Positions 40,130 through 50,329 of a stretch of DNA of 64,000 nt are shown here, one piece after another. How positions within the stretch are numbered: position 1 is the first letter of the stretch; the number at the start of each line of letters is the position of its first letter. This DNA comes from Proteus terrae (GTDB taxonomy: Bacteria; Pseudomonadota; Gammaproteobacteria; Enterobacterales; Enterobacteriaceae). Both the position numbers and the translations under genes were made by a program. The stretch lies in NCBI RefSeq assembly GCF_003144325.1, contig NZ_PENS01000004.1:62001-126000 (forward strand), given 5' to 3'. The notes under the pieces are model-generated. The model was given only the letters and a program-made list of their open reading frames with translations, was not told the origin of the DNA and did not search any database.

Positions 40130-41044
40130 TTAACACTGCTTATTTTGTGAAGGTAAAACAATATAAGTACCACTAAAAACAGCACCGACGCCTTCATCAC
40201 CACAAATATCAACATCTAACTTAATGCGAGCCTTACTGCCCTTCGCTAATCGCCCTAAATCCCCACTTAAATTCTCCATATCAGCAACGGCCGCAGGACG
40301 CCCTGATACAGGTTTGCGATAACGAATATGAGCATCCACTAGCACAATATCACCTTGCAACTTATGCTCGCGCATTAATAGCCAAATCAATCCCCAACCT
40401 GTTAATGTTGCGAGTGAAAATTGGCTGCCTGCAAAAATAGTGTGATGAGGGTTTTGGTTTCCCGCTTCTGGGATAGTGGTATAAAAACGAGTTCCCGTAT
40501 ATTGAGTAATACGTAATCCCATTTTCTCACTTAAAGGAATATGTTGGTGCCACTGTTTTTGTAATTCAGCACACCAATCTGGTCGATGAAGAATGTCATC
40601 TAAAGACTCAATACTTTTTTTCATAAAAAAGTGCTTAATGGGTGTGGTTTGAGGGCCAGTGACTAGACCACAATTTTCATAACCCAATTTTTCAAAGAAG
40701 TTTACAGACTCTTCTCTTGCACTACACACGATCCGTTTTATACCTTCTTGGCGAGCCAATGATTCTAGCGCCATGGCAACAAGAGTGCCTAAACCTTTAC
40801 CTTGTACATCTGTGCGTACTGCCATAAAGCGGATAGCGCCTTCGTTATCCGCATTAATATAAAGTCGTCCAATCGCGACAGGTTGTCCCGTTTCATCGAC
40901 AACCATTTGATGATGAGCAAAGGTATCATAACCGTCTTTTTCAGAGCCTTCAGGTTGATGTAGAGGCTTACGAAGCATTTCCCAGCGAAAAGCATAATAG
41001 GCATCAAATTCCGCCTCGGTTTTTGGGGTTCGTAAATGGTACAT
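40130..41044 (-). CDS. fabY: bifunctional GNAT / hot-dog thioesterase-like protein FabY (YiiD)
   Basis: 304 aa (E. coli YiiD/FabY 329). Residues about 1-145 form a GNAT domain with the acetyl-CoA loop [15 protein letters not shown]. Residues about 155-300 form a hot-dog thioesterase-like domain ([24 protein letters not shown]). In E. coli the protein can supply fatty-acid synthesis initiation when FabH is missing; that role here is by homology. It starts at MYHLR, lacking the short N-terminal tail of the E. coli protein. 36 bases after dtd, likely cotranscribed. Confidence 0.9.
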   Translation of the reverse strand: MYHLRTPKTEAEFDAYYAFRWEMLRKPLHQPEGSEKDGYDTFAHHQMVVDETGQPVAIGRLYINADNEGAIRFMAVRTDVQGKGLGTLVAMALESLARQEGIKRIVCSAREESVNFFEKLGYENCGLVTGPQTTPIKHFFMKKSIESLDDILHRPDWCAELQKQWHQHIPLSEKMGLRITQYTGTRFYTTIPEAGNQNPHHTIFAGSQFSLATLTGWGLIWLLMREHKLQGDIVLVDAHIRYRKPVSGRPAAVADMENLSGDLGRLAKGSKARIKLDVDICGDEGVGAVFSGTYIVLPSQNKQC

Positions 41045-41080
41045 ATCTGAGCTCCTTTTAACATCACTACATGTTCGACG

Positions 41081-41518
41081 TTATACCTGCAACCAAAAGG
41101 TGACTGGACCGTCATTAGTCAGTGTGATTTGCATATCCGCGGCGAATTGGCCTGTTTGTGTTTCTAAACCTTGCTGCTGACATTGTTCTATAAAGTAGTG
41201 GTAGAGGTTTTTCGCTAATTCAGGAGGCGCACCATTCGAAAAACCAGGGCGCATTCCTTTTTGTGTTTCTGCGGCTAGTGTGAATTGAGAGACGACTAAT
41301 AAACTGCCACCTGCTTGTTGCACATTTAGATTCATTTTGTCATTTTCATCACTAAATATGCGATAACCGCATACTTTTTCACATAATCTTTTGGCTTTCT
41401 GTTCGTTGTCATCTTTCTCTACACCTAATAAAACCAACAAACCTTGATTAATAGCGCCGACTGTTTCACCTGCAATATCTACTTTTGCCTGTGTCACTCG
41501 TTGAATTAACGCGATCAT
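41081..41518 (-). CDS. dtd: D-aminoacyl-tRNA deacylase
   Basis: Hydrolyses D-amino acids (and Gly mischarged on tRNA-Ala) from tRNA. 145 aa from ATG 41518, with GGAGAGAGT before it; the longer frame from 41539 is not needed. Active-site motifs SQFTLAA and NDGPVTF (the chirality-checking Gly-Pro) are intact. Lies between yihX and fabY as in E. coli, except that yihY is missing from the group. Confidence 0.96.
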   Translation of the reverse strand: MIALIQRVTQAKVDIAGETVGAINQGLLVLLGVEKDDNEQKAKRLCEKVCGYRIFSDENDKMNLNVQQAGGSLLVVSQFTLAAETQKGMRPGFSNGAPPELAKNLYHYFIEQCQQQGLETQTGQFAADMQITLTNDGPVTFWLQV

Positions 41519-41544
41519 ACTCTCTCCAAAATAAATCAATAAAA

Positions 41545-41576
41545 AAGGATAACAAATTCAATCTGTTGTTATCCTT
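41545..41576 (-). terminator. yihX terminator
   Basis: Ten-bp stem AAGGATAACA (41545-41554) / TGTTATCCTT (41567-41576), followed on the minus strand by TTTTATT. It separates yihX from dtd-fabY transcription. Confidence 0.85.
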
Positions 41577-41585
41577 ACAATAGCA

Positions 41586-42203
41586 TTATTCTTCTACAGG
41601 GAGAGAAAAATCATAATCTTTGAAATAATCAATGACAGTTTGTTTATCAATGACATGTACACCTTTCATACCCACAGCAATGGCAGCATCAACATTGGCT
41701 TTCACATCATCAAAGAAAACGGCATCTTGTGCTTCAATGTCTTCAGACTGTAAAACATACTTATAAATTTCAGGATCAGGTTTTCTCATACCGATATCTT
41801 GAGATAGATAGAGGAAATCGGCTGAGGCTGCTATTTCAGGATAGTGTTCTGGCCAGTAATTTTGATGTAAGCGATTAGTATTTGATAACACCACAACCCG
41901 ATGTCCTTGCTCTCTTAATTTATTCATTATATCAATGACTTCAGGGCGTAATGCGACGAAAATAGCTTGCCATCCTTCAGCAAACTGTTCAAAGCTTAAA
42001 TTCATTTCTAATTCTGAACTGATTTCTTCTGCAAACTCGATGTCTGTAATATTGCCGCGTTCGTGTAATTTAAAGATCTCTCCTGTGGTGAAGTTCTTTT
42101 TTATGTTCGCTAATGGAACACCACTGAGTTTACTCCATACTGCGAATACCCGGTTAAAATCGATATCAATAATCACATTACCCATATCAAAGATATAAAG
42201 CAT
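41586..42203 (-). CDS. yihX: HAD-family alpha-D-glucose-1-phosphate phosphatase YihX
   Basis: 205 aa from ATG 42203, with GGAGAGGATTT before it (E. coli YihX 199). HAD motif I has the nucleophile Asp6 (FDMGNVI); motif II is VVLSNTNR; motif III has Lys in GMRKPDPEIY; motif IV is FFDDVKANVDAA. E. coli YihX dephosphorylates glucose-1-phosphate; the same activity is expected here. Confidence 0.94.
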   Translation of the reverse strand: MLYIFDMGNVIIDIDFNRVFAVWSKLSGVPLANIKKNFTTGEIFKLHERGNITDIEFAEEISSELEMNLSFEQFAEGWQAIFVALRPEVIDIMNKLREQGHRVVVLSNTNRLHQNYWPEHYPEIAASADFLYLSQDIGMRKPDPEIYKYVLQSEDIEAQDAVFFDDVKANVDAAIAVGMKGVHVIDKQTVIDYFKDYDFSLPVEE

Positions 42204-42230
42204 AAATCCTCTCCATAATAGAAAACTCAT

Positions 42231-42483
42231 TTTACTTTAATCATAAATCGCTTTACTGAACAGGCTTAAACACTAAAAAAGTACAATAATCACACTTAAT
42301 TTTTTGTAAAACATAAAACCAGAATAGGTAAAGACGAAAAGTGAGGCTAAAAGCATCATTATCTATAATGCATAATAGGGTGGATGATGGCTTTTGATAT
42401 TGATACCAGAAAAAAATACTTAAATTGTAAATGCAGCTTGAGGAATAAAAGGTAAGAAAAGAGAGGCAGGAAGAGAAAAACTT
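42231..42483. other. gene-free region between yihX and typA
   Basis: Part of a 430-base spacer. A minus-strand frame at 42253-42504 (Phe/Ser/Tyr-rich) has no ribosome site and looks like chance. The typA-proximal half carries a hairpin and an ERIC-like element, listed separately. Confidence 0.5.
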
Positions 42484-42509
42484 ATGCGGTGGCAAATTTT
42501 CCACCGCAT
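42484..42509 (-). terminator. hairpin with minus-strand T run beyond the ERIC-like element
   Basis: Nine-bp stem ATGCGGTGG (42484-42492) / CCACCGCAT (42501-42509); read on the minus strand AAGTTTTTC follows. It may be the original end of the typA transcript. Confidence 0.65.
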
Positions 42510-42535
42510 TCGTCTAATAGTACAACTAGTACCAC

Positions 42536-42613
42536 ATACTCTAAATAATTTAAGTTACAGCTAGGCGACTAGTTAAACGCAACCAACTCTGTAACTTGAA
42601 GTATGACGAGTAT
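42536..42613. repeat. ERIC-like element with its centre deleted
   Basis: About 78 bases with imperfect terminal inverted repeats: ATACTCTAAATAATTTAAG at the left and, reverse-complemented, ATACTCGTCATACTTCAAG at the right, both continuing into TTACAG. These match ERIC ends as I remember them (full element about 127 bp). The conserved central palindrome (AGTAAGTGACTGGGGT region) is absent, as in internally deleted ERIC copies known from Yersinia. Confidence 0.7.
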
Positions 42614-42619
42614 AAACTC

Positions 42620-42637
42620 AGGGCGCTAACGCGCCCT
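42620..42637 (-). terminator. GC-rich hairpin 3' of typA
   Basis: Seven-bp stem AGGGCGC (42620-42626) / GCGCCCT (42631-42637), 4-base loop, 26 bases after the typA stop. It lacks a proper T run, so it may be a weak terminator or a 3'-end stabiliser. Confidence 0.5.
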
Positions 42638-42663
42638 AAGAATTATGTTATCAGAATAACGAA

Positions 42664-44481
42664 TTAGTCTTTGCTACGGTAAGCACGACGACGATCGTTT
42701 TCTGACAGATAACGCTTACGCAGACGGATAGACTGCGGAGTAACTTCAACTAACTCATCGTCATCAATAAATTCTAATGCTTGTTCTAATGTTTGTTTCA
42801 GGTGTGGAGTCAGCGTTGTCGCCTCATCTGTACCAGAAGCACGCATGTTAGTCAGCTTTTTACCCGTCAAGCAGTTTACTGTTAAGTCATTAGAGCGAGT
42901 ATGAATACCAATCACTTGGCCTTCATAAACTTCTGCACCATGAGTAACGAATAATTTACCGCGGTCTTGTAAGCTATACAGTGCGTAAGCAACGGCTTTA
43001 CCTTGGCCATTAGAGATCATAACACCGTTATTACGGCGACCGATTTCACCTGGACGAACATCATCATAGTGACTGAATGTTGCATACAGTAAACCAGTAC
43101 CTGATGTCATGGTCATAAATTCAGTACGGAAACCAATCAGACCACGGCTAGGGATAATGTAGTCTAAACGTACACGTCCTTTACCATCTGGTTGCATATC
43201 ACGCATTTCGCCTTTACGCTCACCCATCGCTTGCATCACATCACCTTGGTGTTGCTCTTCAATGTCGATAGTAACTTGTTCGAAAGGCTCTTGTTTACGG
43301 CCGTCAATATCACGGAAGATAACTTTAGGACGAGATACACCTAATTCGTAACCTTCACGACGCATATTTTCAATCAGAACTGACAGGTGAAGCTCACCAC
43401 GACCTGATACACGGAATGCATCTGGATCTTCGGTTTCTTCTACACGTAATGCTACGTTATGGACTAACTCTTTTTTCAGACGATCTAAAATCTGACGAGA
43501 AGTCACAAACTTACCTTCACGACCACAGAAAGGTGAAGTATTAACACAGAAATACATGCTAACAGTTGGTTCATCAACGGCTAATGCAGGTAATGCTTCA
43601 ACAGCACCTGTTTCGCAGATCGTATCAGAAATATTCAGTTCGCCTAAGCCTGTGATTGCGATGATATCGCCAGCTTCTGCTACTTCAACTTCGATACGTT
43701 CTAAGCCTAAGTGACCTAACACTTTACCGACTTTACCATTACGAGTATTACCTTCGCTATCGATGATGGTAACTTGCTGGTTAGGTTTAACCTTACCACG
43801 CTTGATACGACCGATACCGATAACACCCATGTAGTTGTTGTAGTCCAACTGAGAAATTTGCATCTGGAATGTACCTTCCAGATCAACTTTTGGTGGCTCT
43901 ACATATTTGACAATAGCTTCGTATAACGGAGTCATATCTTCAGCCATATCATTGTAATCTGTTCCCGCAATACCGTTTAATGCAGATGCATAGATAATTG
44001 GGAAATCAAGTTGTTCGTCAGTTGCGCCTAAGTTTACGAACAGGTCAAATACCTGATCAACAACCCAGTCTGGACGCGCACCAGGGCGGTCAACTTTATT
44101 GATAACAACAATTGGTTTTAAGTTGTTAGCAAACGCTTTTTGTGTCACAAAACGAGTTTGTGGCATTGGGCCATCCATCGCGTCAACCAGCAATAGAACG
44201 CAGTCTACCATAGACATAACGCGTTCTACCTCACCACCGAAGTCGGCGTGTCCTGGGGTATCTACGATATTGATACGATAGTCATTCCATTTAATCGCTG
44301 TATTTTTCGCAAGAATAGTAATTCCGCGCTCTCTTTCGAGATCATTTGAGTCCATCACGCGCTCAGCAACGGTTTCACGTTCGCCGAACGTACCAGATTG
44401 CTGTAGTAATTTATCGACGATAGTTGTTTTACCATGGTCAACGTGGGCGATGATGGCGATATTACGCAAGTTTTCGATCAC
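42664..44481 (-). CDS. typA: ribosome-dependent GTPase TypA/BipA
   Basis: Translational GTPase acting in ribosome assembly and stress/low-temperature growth. 605 aa from GTG 44481 ([20 protein letters not shown]), with GAGGC 8 bases upstream; E. coli has 607. A longer frame opens at 44526 but adds residues unlike TypA. G1 AHVDHGKT, G3 DTPGH, G4 NKVD; domains II, III and V follow, with the TypA-specific C-terminal domain. Divergent from glnA as in E. coli. Confidence 0.95.
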   Translation of the reverse strand: MIENLRNIAIIAHVDHGKTTIVDKLLQQSGTFGERETVAERVMDSNDLERERGITILAKNTAIKWNDYRINIVDTPGHADFGGEVERVMSMVDCVLLLVDAMDGPMPQTRFVTQKAFANNLKPIVVINKVDRPGARPDWVVDQVFDLFVNLGATDEQLDFPIIYASALNGIAGTDYNDMAEDMTPLYEAIVKYVEPPKVDLEGTFQMQISQLDYNNYMGVIGIGRIKRGKVKPNQQVTIIDSEGNTRNGKVGKVLGHLGLERIEVEVAEAGDIIAITGLGELNISDTICETGAVEALPALAVDEPTVSMYFCVNTSPFCGREGKFVTSRQILDRLKKELVHNVALRVEETEDPDAFRVSGRGELHLSVLIENMRREGYELGVSRPKVIFRDIDGRKQEPFEQVTIDIEEQHQGDVMQAMGERKGEMRDMQPDGKGRVRLDYIIPSRGLIGFRTEFMTMTSGTGLLYATFSHYDDVRPGEIGRRNNGVMISNGQGKAVAYALYSLQDRGKLFVTHGAEVYEGQVIGIHTRSNDLTVNCLTGKKLTNMRASGTDEATTLTPHLKQTLEQALEFIDDDELVEVTPQSIRLRKRYLSENDRRRAYRSKD

Positions 44482-44636
44482 AAAATTTGCCTCAGGCATT
44501 GTAGAAATAAGCGCAGTATTGTACACGCTTTAGACGAGAGACTAAACAAGATCACAATAATGATTGCTTAACAATATGCAATTAATTGAATTGTGATCCT
44601 TTTCACGCCTCAGAATTTAGTAGCATCCGTTCGATT

Positions 44637-44651
44637 GCACCAAAATAGTGC
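44637..44651 (+). promoter_or_regulatory. NtrC binding site 1 upstream of glnA
   Basis: GCAC-N7-GTGC palindrome, extended to TTGCACC...GTGCAA. About 107 bases before the sigma-54 -24 element. Confidence 0.88.
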
Positions 44652-44670
44652 AACTAATTAGGCTTAATTT

Positions 44671-44685
44671 GCACCAACTTTGTGC
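44671..44685 (+). promoter_or_regulatory. NtrC binding site 2 upstream of glnA
   Basis: GCAC-N7-GTGC, centre 34 bases from site 1, near three helical turns, which suits cooperative NtrC binding and looping to sigma-54 polymerase. Confidence 0.88.
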
Positions 44686-44758
44686 AATAATTAAAAAATC
44701 ACAGGAGATATTCTACACTAAACTTCATCAATACAGTATATATCCCTTTTTAGATAAG

Positions 44759-44776
44759 TTGGCATGCTTTTCGCAA
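44759..44776 (+). promoter_or_regulatory. sigma-54 promoter of glnA (glnAp2)
   Basis: TTGGCATG-N4-TCGCAA: the invariant GG (44761-44762) and GC (44773-44774) are 10 bases apart, as required at -24/-12. The start would be near 44786, about 73 bases before the glnA ATG. Confidence 0.88.
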
Positions 44777-44858
44777 TAGAATTTAGGTGAGCAAAAAATT
44801 CACCGAAAAATGTGTAAGGCCACTGCACTCAATAAAACCATTCGCCAGGAGAGTTCCT

Positions 44859-46268
44859 ATGTCCCTTGAACATGTGTTATCCATGATTGAAGAACATAAA
44901 GTTAGATATATTGACTTACGTTTCACTGATACCCGCGGTAAAGAACAACATCTTACTATTCCGGCTCATCAGGTTAACGATGATTTCTTTGAAGAAGGAA
45001 AAATGTTCGATGGTTCTTCTATTGGTGGCTGGAAAGGCATTAACGAATCAGACATGGTACTGATGCCAGATGCAACAACCGCAATGCTTGACCCATTTTT
45101 CCAAGATCCAACTCTGATTATTCGCTGTGACGTTTTAGAACCTGGCACAATGCAAGGTTACGATCGCGACCCACGTTCTATCTCAAAACGCGCTGAACAC
45201 TATTTAAAATCAAGTGGTATCGCAGACACAGTGCTGTTTGGACCAGAGCCAGAATTCTTCCTGTTTGATGATATTCGTTTCAAAAACGATATTTCAGGCG
45301 CTTCTTACGCTATCAATGATATTGAAGCTGCATGGAATACAAATACCAAATATGAAGACGGCAACAAAGGTCACCGCCCAATGGTTAAAGGGGGTTATTT
45401 CCCACTACCACCAGTCGATTCATCACAAGATATTCGTTCTACTATGTGTAACATCATGGAAGAAATGGGCTTAGTTGTTGAAGCTCATCACCATGAAGTA
45501 GCAACTGCGGGCCAAAATGAAGTGGCTACTCGCTTTAATACTATGACCAAAAAAGCAGATGAAACCCAAATTTATAAATACGTGGTACAAAACGTCGCTC
45601 ACGTATTTGGTAAAACAGCAACCTTTATGCCAAAACCATTAGTTGGTGATAATGGTTCAGGTATGCACTGCCATATGTCACTGTCCAAAAACGGTGTAAA
45701 CCTGTTTGCAGGCGACAAATACGGCGGATTATCTGAAATGGCGCTGTATTACATCGGCGGTATTATCAAACATGCTCGTGCATTAAATGCATTTACTAAC
45801 CCAACCACTAACTCTTACAAACGTTTAGTTCCGGGTTTTGAAGCACCTGTAATGCTAGCTTACTCTGCACGTAACCGTTCAGCGTCAATTCGTATTCCAG
45901 TTGTTGCTAGCATGAAAGCTCGCCGTATTGAAGTGCGTTTCCCAGATCCGTTAGCAAACCCTTACCTTGCGTTTGCTGCACAGTTAATGGCGGGTCTTGA
46001 TGGAATTATCAATAAAATTCATCCTGGTGATGCTATGGATAAAAACCTCTATGACTTACCACCAGAAGAAGCGAAAGAGATCCCAACTGTCGCAGGTTCA
46101 TTAGAAGAAGCATTAAATACATTAAATACAGATCGTGAATTCTTAACTCGCGGTGGTGTATTTACTGATGATGCTATTGATGCTTATTTAGAATTATTAC
46201 GTGCTGATGTTCAACGTGTACGTATGGCTCCACATCCTCTTGAATTTGAAATGTATTACAGCGCTTAA
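44859..46268 (+). CDS. glnA: glutamine synthetase (type I, adenylylated)
   Basis: Condenses ammonia and glutamate with ATP; central nitrogen-assimilation enzyme, a dodecamer. 469 aa from ATG 44859, equal to E. coli, with GGAGAG upstream; the frame opening at 44787 overlaps the promoter region and is not used. Active-site parts: [48 protein letters not shown]. The adenylylation tyrosine is Tyr398 in NLYDLPPEE. First gene of glnALG. Confidence 0.98.
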   Translation: MSLEHVLSMIEEHKVRYIDLRFTDTRGKEQHLTIPAHQVNDDFFEEGKMFDGSSIGGWKGINESDMVLMPDATTAMLDPFFQDPTLIIRCDVLEPGTMQGYDRDPRSISKRAEHYLKSSGIADTVLFGPEPEFFLFDDIRFKNDISGASYAINDIEAAWNTNTKYEDGNKGHRPMVKGGYFPLPPVDSSQDIRSTMCNIMEEMGLVVEAHHHEVATAGQNEVATRFNTMTKKADETQIYKYVVQNVAHVFGKTATFMPKPLVGDNGSGMHCHMSLSKNGVNLFAGDKYGGLSEMALYYIGGIIKHARALNAFTNPTTNSYKRLVPGFEAPVMLAYSARNRSASIRIPVVASMKARRIEVRFPDPLANPYLAFAAQLMAGLDGIINKIHPGDAMDKNLYDLPPEEAKEIPTVAGSLEEALNTLNTDREFLTRGGVFTDDAIDAYLELLRADVQRVRMAPHPLEFEMYYSA

Positions 46269-46334
46269 GACTATTTTTACTAATAAACACTTAAGCCAAG
46301 ATGTAAAACTGTTTTTTTTGCCGTGAAGCTATTT

Positions 46335-46359
46335 TGCCCATCTTCGGATGGGCACTTTT
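46335..46359 (+). terminator. attenuating terminator between glnA and glnL
   Basis: Eight-bp stem TGCCCATC (46335-46342) / GATGGGCA (46347-46354) with a UUCG tetraloop, then CTTTTC. It should reduce read-through from the strong glnA promoter into glnLG. Confidence 0.8.
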
Positions 46360-46394
46360 CTCCCACTTAAGGAGTCAGTCTTTTCACTTACGCA

Positions 46395-46423
46395 TTGGTT
46401 CATTAATGTAATAAAGGTAAGAT
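46395..46423 (+). promoter_or_regulatory. glnL promoter
   Basis: TTGGTT (46395-46400), exactly 17 bases, TAAGAT (46418-46423). The start point falls inside the NtrC site that follows. Confidence 0.65.
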
Positions 46424-46438
46424 GCACTAAAATGGTGC
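46424..46438 (+). promoter_or_regulatory. NtrC site on the glnL promoter
   Basis: GCAC-TAAAATG-GTGC, directly after the -10 box. This position would block transcription, giving NtrC repression of its own operon from the glnL promoter as in E. coli. Confidence 0.85.
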
Positions 46439-46453
46439 AATGGGGTATTCAAT

Positions 46454-47500
46454 ATGGAAACGGCAGACTTACCTGACAACACATTAATTTTAGACTCACT
46501 AATACACTCTGTATTGGTTATCAATAAAGAGTTTATTATTTGCTACGCAAATCATTCTGCGTTACAGGTTTTAGCACAAAGCCGTCGAAAATTATTTGAA
46601 ACGCCTTTCACTGCCCTTTTCAGCTATTACTCTTTTGACGCTGATTTAATGCGTGAAACGTTAGCGAATGGACAAAGCTTTACCGACAATGAAGTGATAT
46701 TGGTTATTAATAACCAATCACACACAATGTCGCTCAGTGCCCAACCTATTTCCGAGCAACATATTTTGCTGGAACTGGCGCCTATGGATAGTCAACGCCG
46801 GTTAAGCCAAGAGCAGATCCAACAAGCCCAGCAAATGGCTGCTAGGGAATTGGTTAGGGGGCTGGCACATGAAATTAAAAATCCGTTAGGAGGATTACGA
46901 GGCGCGGCTCAGTTGCTGGCAAAATCCTTACCTGATCCTGCCTTAACGGAATACACGCAAGTCATTATTGAACAAGCTGATCGCCTACGTGTGCTGGTGG
47001 ACAGATTACTCGGGCCTCAACATCCAGGGACAAAAACACATCAGAGCATTCACCATGTTGTTGAGCGCGTTGCTCAGCTTATTTCACTCGAATGCCCTGA
47101 AAATGTCACCTTGCTAAAAGATTACGATCCGAGCTTACCTGAGTTATCACATTACCCAGACCAAATAGAACAAGTACTCCTAAATATTACACGCAATGCG
47201 TTACAAGCCGTTGAAAAAACAGGAGGGACGATTATTTTACGTACCCGTACTGCTTTTCAAGTCACACTTCATGGCGAACGCCATCGCCTTGTTGCTCGCA
47301 TTGATGTGATTGATACCGGTGATGGTATTCCTCCTCATCTGCAAGATACGCTTTTTTATCCCATGGTTAGTGGTCGAGAAGGTGGCAATGGGTTGGGATT
47401 ATCTATTGCACGCAATTTAGTGGATCAGCATGCAGGTAAAATTGAATTTACTAGTTGGCCCGGAAATACTGAATTTTCTATTTATTTACCAATTAAGTAG
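46454..47500 (+). CDS. glnL: nitrogen-regulation sensor kinase/phosphatase NtrB (GlnL)
   Basis: Cytoplasmic histidine kinase that phosphorylates NtrC in nitrogen limitation and, bound by PII, dephosphorylates it. 348 aa (E. coli 349). N-terminal PAS domain about 10-110; phospho-His139 in [14 protein letters not shown] box [11 protein letters not shown] boxes DTGDGIPP and [12 protein letters not shown]. No membrane segment, as expected. 10 bases before glnG. Confidence 0.96.
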   Translation: METADLPDNTLILDSLIHSVLVINKEFIICYANHSALQVLAQSRRKLFETPFTALFSYYSFDADLMRETLANGQSFTDNEVILVINNQSHTMSLSAQPISEQHILLELAPMDSQRRLSQEQIQQAQQMAARELVRGLAHEIKNPLGGLRGAAQLLAKSLPDPALTEYTQVIIEQADRLRVLVDRLLGPQHPGTKTHQSIHHVVERVAQLISLECPENVTLLKDYDPSLPELSHYPDQIEQVLLNITRNALQAVEKTGGTIILRTRTAFQVTLHGERHRLVARIDVIDTGDGIPPHLQDTLFYPMVSGREGGNGLGLSIARNLVDQHAGKIEFTSWPGNTEFSIYLPIK

Positions 47501-47510
47501 GAGATAACCA

Positions 47511-48935
47511 ATGCAAAAAGGAAATGTATGGGTTGTTGATGATGACAGCTCTATTCGCTGGGTACTTGAACGCGCTATTTCACGTGAAGGTCTGTTATGT
47601 AAAACCTTTGAACATGCGAATGATGTACTTAATGCACTTAATGCAGAAATACCTGATGTATTGTTATCAGACATTCGCATGCCTGATATTGATGGTTTAT
47701 CTCTTCTAAAAATAATTAAAGAACAATATCCAGCTCTGCCCGTGATTATTATGACGGCACATTCTGATCTGGATGCTGCTGTTAATGCCTATCAACAAGG
47801 GGCATTTGATTACTTACCAAAGCCGTTCGATATCGACGAAACGTTAGCATTAATTGATCGGGCCATTACTCATTATCGAGAGCAAAAACAACCAAATACC
47901 AATGATACTTCATTGCAATCAGTTTCAGATATGATTGGCGAAGCACCTGCAATGCAAGAAGTTTACCGTATTATTGGTCGGCTCTCTCGCTCTTCAATTA
48001 GTGTGCTGATTAATGGGGAATCAGGGACAGGGAAAGAATTAGTGGCACATGCATTACATCGCCACAGTCCAAGAGCTTCCTCTCCTTTTATTGCCTTAAA
48101 TATGGCAGCCATTCCTAAAGACTTGATTGAATCAGAGCTTTTTGGTCACGAAAAGGGCGCATTCACAGGAGCCTCTCAAGTACGTCAAGGCCGATTTGAA
48201 CAAGCGAACGGTGGCTCTCTGTTTCTTGATGAAATTGGCGATATGCCTCTCGATATTCAAACACGTTTACTGCGGGTCCTTGCTGAAGGGCAATTTTATC
48301 GAGTCGGTGGTTATGCTCCTGTAAAAGTCGATGTGCGTATTATTGCCGCTACACATCAAGATTTAGAAAAACGAGTTCAAGCGGGCGATTTTCGTGAAGA
48401 TCTCTATCATCGACTCAATGTAATACGCATTCAGTTACCTCCATTACGCGATAGAACCGAAGATATTCCCAGTCTAGCGCGCTATTTTCTACAAAAAACA
48501 GCTAAAGAATTAGGTGTCGAAACCAAAGCGCTTCATCAGCAAAGTTTGCAAATAATGATGGAATACAACTGGTCAGGTAACGTCAGACAATTAGAGAATG
48601 TGTGTCGCTGGTTAACGGTAATGACGGCAAGCCAAGAGATTATGCCTCAAGATTTACCACAAGAAATTCGCCAACCTGATGAGAAAGCTAAAAATATCAG
48701 TCGAATTGCTTCTTCTCAACATTGGTCACAACATCTTTCATTATGGGCAGATGAAGCATTAGGGGAAGGGAAAAAAAACATCTTAACAGATGCCCTACCT
48801 CAATTTGAACGCACGCTATTACTTAGTGCCTTGGCATACACACAAGGGCATAAACAAGATGCGGCAAGGTTATTAGGTTGGGGTAGAAATACATTAACCC
48901 GCAAATTAAAAGAGTTAGGGATAGAGGAATATTGA
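47511..48935 (+). CDS. glnG: nitrogen-regulation sigma-54 activator NtrC (GlnG)
   Basis: Response regulator that activates sigma-54 promoters such as glnAp2. 474 aa (E. coli 469). Receiver with Asp54 (LLSDIRMPD) and Lys at KPFD; AAA+ domain about 145-370 with Walker A GESGTGKE, the sigma-54-contacting GAFTGA, and Walker B FLDEIGDM; Fis-type helix-turn-helix at the end (QDAARLLGWGRNTLTRKLKELG). A hairpin overlaps its 3' end. Confidence 0.97.
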   Translation: MQKGNVWVVDDDSSIRWVLERAISREGLLCKTFEHANDVLNALNAEIPDVLLSDIRMPDIDGLSLLKIIKEQYPALPVIIMTAHSDLDAAVNAYQQGAFDYLPKPFDIDETLALIDRAITHYREQKQPNTNDTSLQSVSDMIGEAPAMQEVYRIIGRLSRSSISVLINGESGTGKELVAHALHRHSPRASSPFIALNMAAIPKDLIESELFGHEKGAFTGASQVRQGRFEQANGGSLFLDEIGDMPLDIQTRLLRVLAEGQFYRVGGYAPVKVDVRIIAATHQDLEKRVQAGDFREDLYHRLNVIRIQLPPLRDRTEDIPSLARYFLQKTAKELGVETKALHQQSLQIMMEYNWSGNVRQLENVCRWLTVMTASQEIMPQDLPQEIRQPDEKAKNISRIASSQHWSQHLSLWADEALGEGKKNILTDALPQFERTLLLSALAYTQGHKQDAARLLGWGRNTLTRKLKELGIEEY

Positions 48936-48946
48936 TCCTCTATCCC
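48918..48946. terminator. hairpin at the glnG/hemN convergence
   Basis: Eleven-bp stem GGGATAGAGGA (48918-48928) / TCCTCTATCCC (48936-48946) spanning the glnG stop. Only weak T runs follow on either strand. Confidence 0.6.
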
Positions 48947-48955
48947 CTTCATCGA

Positions 48956-50329
48956 TTAAATAACACGCGAGAATTGACGTTGGCGCATTTGATTTCGTAA
49001 ATAGGTATCAAAACACATACAGATATTACGAATAAGCAAACGTCCTCGTGGTGTAACTTGAATACCATCTGCTGTTATTTCAACTAAACCATCATCCTTC
49101 ATTGGCACAAGTAATTCTAAATCTTCTTTAAAATAGTCATGGAAGACAATATTGTGCATTTTTTCAATATCAGAAAAACGCAGACTAAAATTACAAATTA
49201 AGGTTTTAATTACATCTCGACGAATACAATCATCATTAGTCAGAGATAAACCACGCCATAGTGCATTCCCTTCACTATTTACACGCGCATAATATTCTTT
49301 CAATACTTTTTCATTTTGCGCATAGTTATCGCCTAACATACTTATTGCAGAAACTCCCATACCTAATAAGTCACACTCTTCATGAGTGGTATAGCCTTGG
49401 AAATTACGATGTAAAATACCTTTGCGCTGAGCAACTGCTAATTCGTCATCAGGTTTAGCAAAGTGATCCATACCAATAAACTGATAGCCGTTTGTTGTCA
49501 GCGTAGAAATTGTTTCTTGTAATATTTCTAATTTTTCTTCAGCTAAAGGGAGGTCTTCATCTTTAATTTTACGCTGAGCAGCGAATAAATTAGGTAAGTG
49601 TGCATAATTGAAAACACTCAATCTATCAGGTGATAATTCAATAACGCGTTTTAATGTAAAGGCAAAACTCTCTTTGGTTTGCTTAGGTAAACCATAAATT
49701 AAGTCAATGCTGGTGGAGTGAAAACCCACTTCACGCGCACGCTCTACCAATGCAAAAATAAACGCTTCATCTTGCTCTCGATTGACTTTTTGTTGTACTT
49801 CTTTATTGAAATCTTGTACGCCCATACTTAGGCGATTAAATCCTTCATGACGCAGATGGTCGATAACATCTAGCTCAATTTCACGGGGATCGATTTCAAT
49901 AGAGAGTTCTGCATTATCAACAAAATAAAAATGGTGACGTAATAGCGAAACCAATCGGCTAATTTGCTGCTTATCCAGAAAAGTAGGTGTACCCCCACCC
50001 CAATGCATCTGAGTCACTTTTCTGTCTTTAAAATAACAAGCCCTGTTAATAATTTCTTTTTCTAAAACATCAAGATATTCATCTGCCTTATGTTTATGCC
50101 GCGTAATAATTTTATTACAGCCGCAGAAATAACACAGCTTATGGCAGAAAGGGATATGAATATAAAGCGATAAAGGGCGCTCAAGATAACGTTGAGTCGC
50201 TTTGATAAAATCATCATCGCCATATTGCTGATTAAACTCTAATGCTGTTGGGTATGATGTATAGCGAGGACCTGAATAGTTATACTTATGGATCAGGTCA
50301 AGATCCCAAATAATTGTTTGTTCTGACAT
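48956..50329 (-). CDS. hemN: oxygen-independent coproporphyrinogen III oxidase
   Basis: Radical-SAM enzyme that makes protoporphyrinogen IX without oxygen in haem synthesis. 457 aa from ATG 50329, equal to E. coli. The [4Fe-4S] motif Cys62-x3-Cys66-x2-Cys69 lies in FCHKLCYFCGC, with the extra conserved Cys71. GGGTPTFL binds SAM. The C-terminal NICMCFDTYLR helps place substrate. A CRP/FNR-like palindrome about 175 bases upstream suggests anaerobic control. Confidence 0.96.
   Translation of the reverse strand: MSEQTIIWDLDLIHKYNYSGPRYTSYPTALEFNQQYGDDDFIKATQRYLERPLSLYIHIPFCHKLCYFCGCNKIITRHKHKADEYLDVLEKEIINRACYFKDRKVTQMHWGGGTPTFLDKQQISRLVSLLRHHFYFVDNAELSIEIDPREIELDVIDHLRHEGFNRLSMGVQDFNKEVQQKVNREQDEAFIFALVERAREVGFHSTSIDLIYGLPKQTKESFAFTLKRVIELSPDRLSVFNYAHLPNLFAAQRKIKDEDLPLAEEKLEILQETISTLTTNGYQFIGMDHFAKPDDELAVAQRKGILHRNFQGYTTHEECDLLGMGVSAISMLGDNYAQNEKVLKEYYARVNSEGNALWRGLSLTNDDCIRRDVIKTLICNFSLRFSDIEKMHNIVFHDYFKEDLELLVPMKDDGLVEITADGIQVTPRGRLLIRNICMCFDTYLRNQMRQRQFSRVI

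Noticed and set aside
42253-42504. 83-aa minus-strand frame in the yihX-typA spacer
   Set aside because: Phe/Ser/Tyr-rich translation of AT-rich DNA, no ribosome site, and it overlaps a terminator-like hairpin.
44787-44858. 24-residue N-terminal extension of GlnA
   Set aside because: It lies just after the sigma-54 promoter, lacks a ribosome site and is absent from GlnA; the ATG at 44859 has GGAGAG before it.
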